A stretch of 64,000 bases of DNA from Pseudomonadota bacterium (GTDB lineage: Bacteria > Pseudomonadota > Alphaproteobacteria > Acetobacterales > Acetobacteraceae). Each line of letters opens with the position of its first letter. Position 1 is the stretch's first letter. Under the pieces are notes generated by a model that made no database searches, was not told where the DNA came from, and saw only the letters and a list, made by a program, of their open reading frames with translations. A program made the translations under genes and the position numbers. The DNA is taken from the NCBI GenBank assembly GCA_021845985.1, contig JAJZES010000038.1, forward strand, positions 62,001-126,000, read 5' to 3'. Shown piece after piece: positions 25,341 through 31,823 of this stretch.

Positions 25341-25354
25341 CGAACGTGCGTTAG
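25341..25354 (+). promoter_or_regulatory. Predicted TetR-type operator, site 4 of 5
   Basis: CGAAC-GTGC-GTTAG matches CKAAC-N4-GTTMG. It lies in the 103-bp region between the divergent minus-strand SDR operon (start 25306) and the plus-strand CoA-lyase operon (start 25410), so one site could control both. Confidence 0.7.
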
Positions 25355-25409
25355 TCTGTTCAGCGGCGGCCCGGTTTGTCAATCGCGGGTCGCGCATGCG
25401 GGGGGCGCG

Positions 25410-26342
25410 GTGACGGACAGGACGCGACGGTTGCGGCGGTGCCAGCTTGCGGTGCCCGCCAGCAGCACCAGAATGATCGCACGCGCCGCCACGCTCGGCG
25501 TCGATCATGTGTTCCTTGATCTTGAGGATGCGGTCGCCCCGAACCAGAAGGACACGGCGCGGGCGCAGGCGGTGGAGGCGCTGAACGGGATCGACTGGGG
25601 CCGCACCGTGCGCTGCGTGCGGATCAACGATCTCGATACGCCGCACGCCTACCGCGACATCATCGACGTGGTCGAGGGCGCCGGCGCCCGGCTCGACACC
25701 ATCATGGTGCCGAAGGTGCGCGGCGCCGGCTGCGTCCAGTTCGTCGCCCGGCTGCTCGGCCAGATCGAATTGCGCATGGGGCTGACACGGCCGATCGGCA
25801 TCGAGGTGCTGATCGAGGAGGCCGAGGCGATGATGCGCGTCGAGGAGATCGCCGCCAGTTCGCCGCGGCTGGAGGCGCTGATTTTTGGCATGGGCGATTT
25901 CTCGGCGTCGCAGGGCATCGACCCGCGCGCCATCGCCGGCGACACCGGCTATCCCGGTGACATCTGGCATTACGGCCGCAACAAGCTGGTGATCGCCGCC
26001 CGCAGCTTCGGTCTCGATCCGGTCGATGGCCCGTTCGTCAATTTCGCCGATCCCGAATACTTCACCGCCGAATGCCGGCGCGCGCGGGCGCTCGGCTGCG
26101 TCGGCAAATGGGCGATCCACCCGAGCCAGGTGCCACTGGCGCAGGCCGGCTTCAGCCCGGACCCCGCCGAGGTGGCGCGCGCCTACAAGGCCCGCGACGC
26201 CTATGCGCAGGCGCAGCGTGACGGGCTTGGCGCGGTGCAGGTCGATGGCCAGCTCGTCGATGTGGCGACGATTCGCCTGCTGCAGCGCAACATCGATCTG
26301 GCCGAACGGGTCGGCATGGGGCGCCCGGCGGCGGCTGGCTGA
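25410..26342 (+). CDS. HpcH/HpaI-family CoA-ester lyase, malyl-CoA/beta-methylmalyl-CoA lyase-like
   Basis: The 310-residue TIM-barrel protein resembles Rhodobacter Mcl1: DHVFLDLEDAVAPNQK, NGIDWGRTVRCVRINDLDTP, DTIMVPKVRG, EVLIEEAEAMM (metal-binding Glu), VEEIAASSPRLEALIFGMGD (Asp ligand) and VGKWAIHPSQVPLAQ. The family cleaves beta-hydroxyacyl-CoAs such as malyl-CoA or beta-methylmalyl-CoA into glyoxylate and an acyl-CoA, with Mg2+. The next gene is a mesaconyl-CoA-hydratase-like protein, the same pairing as in the ethylmalonyl-CoA pathway. Here, though, the pair sits in a catabolic regulon, so a related hydroxyacyl-CoA may be the true substrate. GTG start with a weak site. Confidence 0.82.
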   Translation: MTDRTRRLRRCQLAVPASSTRMIARAATLGVDHVFLDLEDAVAPNQKDTARAQAVEALNGIDWGRTVRCVRINDLDTPHAYRDIIDVVEGAGARLDTIMVPKVRGAGCVQFVARLLGQIELRMGLTRPIGIEVLIEEAEAMMRVEEIAASSPRLEALIFGMGDFSASQGIDPRAIAGDTGYPGDIWHYGRNKLVIAARSFGLDPVDGPFVNFADPEYFTAECRRARALGCVGKWAIHPSQVPLAQAGFSPDPAEVARAYKARDAYAQAQRDGLGAVQVDGQLVDVATIRLLQRNIDLAERVGMGRPAAAG

Positions 26343-26345
26343 GCC

Positions 26346-27398
26346 ATGCAGAAATCCAGCCGCGGCCGCTTCTTCGAGCACTTCAGCATCGGCGAGACGC
26401 TGCACCATCCGGGGTCGCGCACCATCGGCGCCGCCGATGCGACGCTCTACTTGGCGCTGTTCGGCGGCCGGTTCCCGCTGCAGCTCTCCGCTGCGGCGGC
26501 GCAATCCTGCGGTCTCGCCGGCGCGCCGATCGACGAGCTGCTGCTGTTCCATATCGTCTTCGGCAAGACGGTGGCCGACGTGTCGTTCAACGCCGTCGCC
26601 AATCTCGGCTATGCCGATTGCCGCTGGCTGCGGCCGGTGTTTCCCGGCGATACCATTGCCGCCGAATCGCAGGTGATCGGCCTGCGGTCGAACGAGACCG
26701 GCAAGACCGGGATTGTCTATGTCCGCACCACAGGGCGCAACCAGCAGGGCGAAGCGGTGATCGAGTTTGTCCGCTGGGTGATGGTGGCCAAGGCCGATCC
26801 CGCCCACCCCGCGCCGATTGCGGTTGTCCCCGAACTGCCGGCGCGGGTCGATCCGGCGCGCCTGCTGGTGCCCGCCGGCCTCGACCTGTCCGGCTGGGAC
26901 CACCGCCTGACCGGCCAGAAGCTGTGCTGGGAGGACTACGCCGTCGGCGAGCGCATCGACCATATCGAGGGGGTGACGATCGCGGAAAGCGAGCATCGTC
27001 TGGCGACGCGGCTGTTTCAGAACAATGCACGCGCGCATTTCGACGCCGTGCTGCAGCGCGCCAGCCGCTTCGGCCGGCCACTGGTCTATGGCGGGCATAT
27101 CATCAGCCTCGCCCGTGCATTGAGTTTCAACGGTCTCGGCAACGCCGTTCTGCTGGCCGCGATCAATGCCGGGCGACATGTGGCGCCGGCCTTCCCCGGC
27201 GACACGGTCTATTGTTGGTCGGAGGTTGTGGACATGGCGAAATTGCCCGGCCGGGCGGATCTCGGCGCGCTGCGGCTGCTCCTGGTCGCGGTCAAGGACG
27301 CTGCCGGCAGCGCCTTCCCGCGCGCCGGCGGCGATGCCGCGGTGCTGCTCGAACTGGATGTCTGGGTGCTGATGCCGCGACGCGGGCGGCCGGCATGA
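26346..27398 (+). CDS. Double hot-dog MaoC protein, mesaconyl-CoA hydratase (beta-methylmalyl-CoA dehydratase)-like
   Basis: The 350-residue protein has the length and two-domain hot-dog layout of Mch. It shows GRFFEHFSIGETLHHPGSRTI, the central HIVFGKTVADVSFNAVANLGYADCRWLRPVFPGDT region (described by its parts), GKTGIVYVRTTGRNQQGE, and a second repeat from about residue 180 (KLCWEDYAVGERIDH, FGRPLVYGGHIISLARALSFNG, AFPGDTVYCWSEV). Mch interconverts mesaconyl-CoA and beta-methylmalyl-CoA. The gene starts 4 bp after the CoA-lyase-like gene and overlaps the following SDR by 4 bp. A paralogue acting on a different unsaturated acyl-CoA is possible. Confidence 0.78.
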   Translation: MQKSSRGRFFEHFSIGETLHHPGSRTIGAADATLYLALFGGRFPLQLSAAAAQSCGLAGAPIDELLLFHIVFGKTVADVSFNAVANLGYADCRWLRPVFPGDTIAAESQVIGLRSNETGKTGIVYVRTTGRNQQGEAVIEFVRWVMVAKADPAHPAPIAVVPELPARVDPARLLVPAGLDLSGWDHRLTGQKLCWEDYAVGERIDHIEGVTIAESEHRLATRLFQNNARAHFDAVLQRASRFGRPLVYGGHIISLARALSFNGLGNAVLLAAINAGRHVAPAFPGDTVYCWSEVVDMAKLPGRADLGALRLLLVAVKDAAGSAFPRAGGDAAVLLELDVWVLMPRRGRPA

Positions 27399-28165
27399 AC
27401 GATCTGCGCGGCCAGGTCGCGATGGTCGCCGGCGCCAGCGGCGGCATCGGCAGCGCCGTCGCCCTGCTCCTGGCGGAGTGCGGCGCGGATATCGCCCTGT
27501 CCTGCCATGCCAACGCGGCGCGCGCCGGCGAGGTCGCCGACAGCATCGTCGCGATGGGCCGCCGGGTGCGTCTCGACACGCTGGACGCGACCGATGCCGG
27601 CGCGGCGCGCGACTGGGTGGCCGGCACCATCGCCGCCTTCGGCAAGGTCGATGTGCTGGCCAATTGCTGCGGCTGGAGCGGCGCTTTCCAACTGTTCAAG
27701 GATCAGGACCCGGCTGCGTGGTCGCGCATCATCGCCATCGAGCTGACCGCGTGTTTCAACCTGTCGCATGCGGTGCTCCATCACATGGTGGCACGGCGCC
27801 GCGGCCGGATCATCACGCTGGGGTCGGATTCCAGCAAAACCGGGCTGTCCGGCGCGGCGGTCACCGCCGCGGCACGCGGCGGGGTCAACGCGTTCAGCAA
27901 ATCACTCGCCCGCGAACTCGGCCGCTACGGCGTCACGGTGAACGTCGTCTGCCCCGGCCCGACGCAGACGCCCGTGCTCGACATGCTGCGCGCTCAGGGT
28001 GAGACGGGCGAGAAGCTGGTCCAGGGGCTGATCGCGGCCATCCCGATGAAGCGCGTCGGCACGCCGCGCGAGGTCGCCGCCGCGGTGGCGTTCCTGGCCT
28101 CGGAGGAGGGCGGGTTCATCACCGGTCAGGCGATCAGCGTCAGCGGCGGACTGTCGATGGTCTGA
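27395..28165 (+). CDS. BadH-like SDR with a degenerate active site
   Basis: The 256-residue protein is most like 2-hydroxycyclohexanecarboxyl-CoA dehydrogenase (BadH) in its C-terminal half: GRIITLGSDSSKTGLSGAA, VNVVCPGPTQTP, AIPMKRVGTP and FITGQAISVSGGLSMV. The active site is altered. The YxxxK motif reads TAAAR (Thr157, Arg161), the nucleotide motif reads AGASGGIG with Ala for Thr, and NNAG reads NCCG. The frame is open and conserved elsewhere, so this is not simple decay. It may bind a CoA ester or cofactor without classical SDR catalysis. It is the third gene of the CoA-lyase operon. Confidence 0.82.
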   Translation: MNDLRGQVAMVAGASGGIGSAVALLLAECGADIALSCHANAARAGEVADSIVAMGRRVRLDTLDATDAGAARDWVAGTIAAFGKVDVLANCCGWSGAFQLFKDQDPAAWSRIIAIELTACFNLSHAVLHHMVARRRGRIITLGSDSSKTGLSGAAVTAAARGGVNAFSKSLARELGRYGVTVNVVCPGPTQTPVLDMLRAQGETGEKLVQGLIAAIPMKRVGTPREVAAAVAFLASEEGGFITGQAISVSGGLSMV

Positions 28166-28192
28166 ACGCCCGCCGCCCGCCGAACCGCCGCG

Positions 28193-28582
28193 TCAGCCGG
28201 CCGTCGGCCTGAAACACGGCACCAGACTGTCGTCGGTGGCGTGTTTCAGCACCAGCTCGACCGGCTGGCCGATGTGCAGCGCGTCGAAGTCGCACTCGAC
28301 GATATTGGTCATCATCGCCGGGCCTTCCGCCAGACTGACATAGGCCAGCGCGTACGGCGCTGGCACCCGGCGCATGACGGTGTAGCTGTGGATCACCGCC
28401 GCGCCGGAGGCCTGCTCCCACGCCGTCGCGCCGAAACAATACGGGCAGAGCGCGCGGGGGTACCAGTGCGCCCGGTGGCAGGTGGCGCAGCGGCGGATCA
28501 GCAGCCGGCCCTCCCGCATGCCGGCGTGAAACGCCTCGGTCTCCGGCGTCAGCGGAATCGCCTGCATCGGGCGGTCGGTCAT
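28193..28582 (-). CDS. DUF35 (Zn-ribbon plus OB-fold) acyl-CoA-associated protein
   Basis: The 129-residue protein has the DUF35 layout: a short helix (TPETEAFHAGMREGRLLIRR), a rubredoxin-like Zn ribbon CATC...CPYC, then an OB-fold with GAAVIHSYTVMRR, PYALAYVSLAEGPAMMTNIV and a HIGQPVEL turn. DUF35 proteins are obligate partners of thiolase-fold proteins, for example ChsH2 with Ltp2 in steroid side-chain cleavage. The ATG at 28582 overlaps the stop of the thiolase-like gene by 4 bp, so the two should form a complex. Confidence 0.88.
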   Translation of the reverse strand: MTDRPMQAIPLTPETEAFHAGMREGRLLIRRCATCHRAHWYPRALCPYCFGATAWEQASGAAVIHSYTVMRRVPAPYALAYVSLAEGPAMMTNIVECDFDALHIGQPVELVLKHATDDSLVPCFRPTAG

Positions 28583-29763
28583 TGTGCCTGCTCCAGGATG
28601 AGAGTGGCGCCGCCATGGCGGCTGCCGAGGAAGCCGCCGGTGCCGTGCGCCAGGGCGAGGCTGCAATTGGCCACCTGCACCGCCGGGTGCGCCTCGCCGC
28701 GCACTTGGCGGACCGCCTCGATGACCTTGGTGATCCCGCCGCGATTGGCCGGATGATTGTTGCACAGCCCGCCGCCATCGGTGTTGAACGGCAGGCGTCC
28801 CACCCCGGAGATCAGGTTGCCATCGGCGACGAACCGGCCGCCCGCACCCTTGGCGCAGAAGCCGAGGTCTTCGAGCTGGATCAGCACGGTGATGGTGAAA
28901 CTGTCGTAGATCGAGGCGTAGCGGATGTCCTGCGGGGTGACGCCGGCCTGGGCGAAGGCGGCGGGGCCGGAGCGGGCGGCGGCCGAGACGGTGAGGTCGA
29001 GATCGCCGCCGCCCTGGCCCTTCAGCGACTCTCCGGCGCCGAGCACGCGCACCGCCGGCCGACCCCGCTGGTTGGCGAGATCGCGCGCGATTTCCGGCCG
29101 GGTGACGATCAGCGCGCCGCCGCCGTCACTGATGACGCAGCAATCGAGCCGGTGCAGCGGGTCGGAGACCATCGGCGAGGCGAGAACCTCCTCGACAGTG
29201 ACGACATCGCGCAGCATGGCGTTGGGGTTGTGCTGGGCGTGGTGACTGGCGGCGACCTTGATCCAGGCGAGTTGCTCGCTGGTGGTGCCGTACTGGTGCA
29301 TGTGGCGCATCGCGCACATGGCGTAGGAGTTGGCCGTCACCTGGGCGAAGGGTGCCTCCCAGACGCTGTCCGGCTGGTCGGTATTGATCGGCCGCGGCGC
29401 CGTGCCGGTTGCCTGCCCGGCGCTGCGCGGCCGCCCGGCCAGGGTGATCAGCGCGACGTTGCAGGCGCCGAGCGCAATCGCCTGGGCGGCATGCGCGACG
29501 TGCAGCAGGTACGACGAGCCGCCAATATCGGTGCTGTCCATGTGCCGTACGCGCAGGTTCAGGTAGTCGATCATCGAACTCGGGCCCAGTCCCGGCGCGT
29601 CGCCGGCACAGAAATACCCGTCCACGTCGTCCTTGCTCAGCCCGGCATCGGCCAGCGCCCCGGCGGCGCATTCCGCATGAAGCTGCGCCACCGTCTTGTC
29701 CGGCGCCTTGCGGGTCGGGTGTTCCCAGGCCCCTGCGATATAGGCCTTGCCCTTGATCGTCAT
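28579..29763 (-). CDS. Thiolase-fold protein of the SCP2/Ltp type lacking the nucleophilic Cys
   Basis: The 394-residue protein has the thiolase-superfamily layout: YIAGAWEHPTRK opening, GLSKDDVDGYFCAGD, a central DGGGALIVTR segment and a C-terminal HGTGGFLGSRHGGATL. At the place of the thiolase nucleophile (N-x-C-x-T-G-S in SCP2 thiolases) it reads DIGGSS at residues 79-84, so no Cys is present. His occurs in GLCNNHPANRGG. Ltp2-type retro-aldolases with a DUF35 partner also lack the Cys, so aldol cleavage of a beta-hydroxyacyl-CoA is a fair hypothesis. First gene of a two-gene operon behind operator site 5. Confidence 0.83.
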   Translation of the reverse strand: MTIKGKAYIAGAWEHPTRKAPDKTVAQLHAECAAGALADAGLSKDDVDGYFCAGDAPGLGPSSMIDYLNLRVRHMDSTDIGGSSYLLHVAHAAQAIALGACNVALITLAGRPRSAGQATGTAPRPINTDQPDSVWEAPFAQVTANSYAMCAMRHMHQYGTTSEQLAWIKVAASHHAQHNPNAMLRDVVTVEEVLASPMVSDPLHRLDCCVISDGGGALIVTRPEIARDLANQRGRPAVRVLGAGESLKGQGGGDLDLTVSAAARSGPAAFAQAGVTPQDIRYASIYDSFTITVLIQLEDLGFCAKGAGGRFVADGNLISGVGRLPFNTDGGGLCNNHPANRGGITKVIEAVRQVRGEAHPAVQVANCSLALAHGTGGFLGSRHGGATLILEQAQ

Positions 29764-29780
29764 CGTTCCATCCCGAAAAT

Positions 29781-29794
29781 CTAACGCATGTTCG
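29781..29794 (-). promoter_or_regulatory. Predicted TetR-type operator, site 5 of 5
   Basis: CTAAC-GCAT-GTTCG matches CKAAC-N4-GTTMG and lies 17 bp upstream of the thiolase-like gene start (29763, minus strand). It is the rightmost copy found and marks the right border of the presumed regulon. Confidence 0.7.
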
Positions 29795-29923
29795 CCTGAT
29801 TTCCGTCGTCTGGCCAGGGCAAATCATCACCCGCCGGCCGGTCCCGCGCGGGCGGCGCGGGCGCGGCGCGGCTCGACCGGCCGCGATGTGACACGATGAT
29901 TGGCCGGCCGATCGCCGCCCGGT

Positions 29924-30433
29924 TCAGGCCGGGCCGCCGCCGTCGAGGTCGATCACCCGCACCGGCGCGCCCAGCTCGGCCATCAGCCGCATCAGGTCGG
30001 CGGTGGCAATCGACACGCTTTCGGTGTTGACCAGCGGATGACAGACGATGCGCTCGGCCTCCGCGAGGCTGCGGTCGAGCGCGAAGCTGACGGCATGATC
30101 GGTGTCGTTGACCATCGCCAGCGGCGTCACCGCCCCCGGCGTGACGCCAAGCGCCGACAGCAGCGTCTCGGCGCTGGCGAAGGAGAACCGCCTGGCGCCG
30201 AGCAGCGCCGGCAGCGCCTTGAGATCGGCGCGCCGATCCGCCCGCAGCGTGACCAGGAACAGCCCGCCCTTGGCATCCTTGAGCAGCAAGTTTTTGGTCT
30301 CCGCGCCGGGCAGCCCGTGCGGCTGCACCGCCGCCTCCTCCACCGTGAACACCGGCGGATGGAGGGCGTGCAGGACGCTGATGCCGAGTCGATCGAGCAG
30401 GGCGTCGAGCCGCGCGCGGTCCGACTGCGCCAT
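29924..30433 (-). CDS. Prolyl-tRNA editing protein (YbaK/ProX domain, ProXp-ala/PrdX type)
   Basis: The 169-residue free-standing editing domain would deacylate mischarged tRNA(Pro), probably Ala-tRNA(Pro). It shows HPPVFTVEEA, the KNLLLKDAKGGLFLVTLRAD motif with the conserved Lys, and a C-terminal CHPLVNTESVSIATADLM. The order of these motifs matches the single-domain PrdX/ProXp-ala group. It is separated by only 7 bp from an upstream acidic protein gene on the same strand. Confidence 0.88.
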   Translation of the reverse strand: MAQSDRARLDALLDRLGISVLHALHPPVFTVEEAAVQPHGLPGAETKNLLLKDAKGGLFLVTLRADRRADLKALPALLGARRFSFASAETLLSALGVTPGAVTPLAMVNDTDHAVSFALDRSLAEAERIVCHPLVNTESVSIATADLMRLMAELGAPVRVIDLDGGGPA

Positions 30434-30440
30434 GCCGGGA

Positions 30441-30740
30441 CTACTCCTCGTCCTCGCCGGCCGGGCCGTCTTCCTCCTCCTCGTCGTCGTCGTCGTCGTC
30501 CTGGTGTTCGTAATACCAGTCGAGCACGTCGTCGTGGAAATCCGGGTCCTTCAGCAGGCGCATCGCCAGCGCCAGCACGATCTCCGGCGCGGCGGGCAGT
30601 TCCGTCGCGCCTTCGGGCACTTCGCTGCCGGCGACGACGCGCACCGACATGCCGTTCTCATCGTCTTCGCCGATGATCAGGGCGACCTCGCTCTTGTCGA
30701 GATCGACCGATACCGTTTCCGGGCTGCGTCCGAGCGCCAT
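30441..30740 (-). CDS. Uncharacterised small protein with a highly acidic C-terminal tail
   Basis: The 99-residue protein is not recognised. Residues 1-75 look folded (VSVDLDKSEVALIIGEDD, then LPAAPEIVLALAMRLLKDP and a DDVLDWYYEH helix). The last 20 residues are almost all Asp and Glu, encoded by runs of GAC and GAG triplets. No signal peptide or membrane segment is present. It is upstream of the prolyl-tRNA editing gene in a probable operon. The ATG at 30740 is preferred over 30803, which would add a basic N-terminus unlike the rest. Confidence 0.6.
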   Translation of the reverse strand: MALGRSPETVSVDLDKSEVALIIGEDDENGMSVRVVAGSEVPEGATELPAAPEIVLALAMRLLKDPDFHDDVLDWYYEHQDDDDDDEEEEDGPAGEDEE

Positions 30741-30824
30741 GCGCGCGTTCCTCTCTGCTGGCGGAGGCTCCATACCAGCCCGCCAACGCGCTTCCCAGCC
30801 CAAGGTCGCATCTCGCGTGACGGT

Positions 30825-31613
30825 TTACAGACTCTCCTGATTGCCATCGACGCCGAGCGACTGGCCGGAAATGTTGGCGCCGGCCGCGGAGATCAGGAAC
30901 AATACCATCCCGGCGACATCCGCGGCCGTCACCATGCGGCGCAGCGAGATGCGGTTGACATATTGCCGCTCCATCTCGGCATGGCTCACCCCCTCCTGCA
31001 GCGCACGGGCGGCGATGACGCGGTCGATGCGCGGGCCGGCGACGATGCCGGGCAGGATGGCGTTGACCCGGATATTGGCCGGGCCGAGTTCCTTGGCGAG
31101 CGACTGGGTGAAGCCGATCACTCCCCATTTGGCCGCGGCATAGGGTGTGCGCCACGCATAGCCGAAGCGTCCGGCGGCCGACGACAGATTGACGATCGCC
31201 CCGCCGCCGGCCGCCTTGAGCAGCGGCACGGCCAGCCTGGTGCAGAGAAACTGGCCGGTCAGCCCGACATCGAGGCAGCGGCGCCACTCGGCTGGGTCGA
31301 TCGCCTCCACCGCCCCGGTCGGCCCGGCGATCCCGGCATTGTTGACCAGCAGATCGAGGCCGCCGAGCGCCGTCGCGGCGGCGGCGAACAGCCGGCTGAC
31401 ATCGCCTGCGTCGGACACGTCGGCAAGCGTGGCGCCGGCCTGCGGCTGGGCGGCGCGGAAGGCGTCGAGCGCCGCCGGATCGCTGTCGCAGATATGCACA
31501 CGCGCGCCGTGGTCGATCAGCGCATCGGTGATGGCGCGGCCGATCCCGGCGGCGCCGGCGGTGACGACGGCGCGCAGGCCGGGGGCGATGGCGAGGGAAG
31601 CGGCAGCTTGCAT
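30825..31613 (-). CDS. Short-chain dehydrogenase (SDR)
   Basis: The 262-residue SDR has VVTAGAAGIGRA (Ala for the first Gly of TGxxxGIG), NNAGIAGPTG, a Ser in NLSSAAGRFG, YAAAK and the ending SGQSLGVDGN. Its substrate is not evident. The same frame stays open upstream to 33557, but that stretch is the antisense of the metallopeptidase gene. The ATG at 31613 gives the family-typical short N-terminus and is taken as the start. Confidence 0.85.
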   Translation of the reverse strand: MQAAASLAIAPGLRAVVTAGAAGIGRAITDALIDHGARVHICDSDPAALDAFRAAQPQAGATLADVSDAGDVSRLFAAAATALGGLDLLVNNAGIAGPTGAVEAIDPAEWRRCLDVGLTGQFLCTRLAVPLLKAAGGGAIVNLSSAAGRFGYAWRTPYAAAKWGVIGFTQSLAKELGPANIRVNAILPGIVAGPRIDRVIAARALQEGVSHAEMERQYVNRISLRRMVTAADVAGMVLFLISAAGANISGQSLGVDGNQESL

Positions 31614-31719
31614 GCTGATGGTCCTTGGCAGCCGGACGCCAGCCTGCGTCCGCGCCGGCGGCGCCGCAAGTCGGCTGTTGCCGGCGCCATCGCCGCGTCC
31701 GCCCGGGTGCCGCAGAGAT

Positions 31720-31777
31720 CGCCATGCCACCTGCGGCATGGCGCGACACTGCGCCCTGAGGCAGGTTGTATTTGACA
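31720..31777 (+). promoter_or_regulatory. Promoter region of the Hint-domain protein: inverted repeat and -35-like TTGACA
   Basis: CGCCATGCC (31720-31728) is the inverted partner of GGCATGGCG (31735-31743) around a 6-base spacer. Its right arm is part of a roughly 30-bp element that recurs upstream of the toxin-antitoxin/S8 block near 40078. A consensus TTGACA lies at 31772-31777, but no good -10 box is seen at the right spacing. The site is 47-104 bp before the ATG at 31824. Confidence 0.4.
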
Positions 31778-31823
31778 AGCCACCGCCGCGGCCGGAGTCT
31801 CGGCCGATGCGCAGGGGGGCGTC

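Noticed and set aside
31739-31752. Sigma-54-like promoter (TGGCGC...TGC)
   Set aside because: The distance between the GG and GC elements is one base too short, and the same defect occurs at the copy near 40091.
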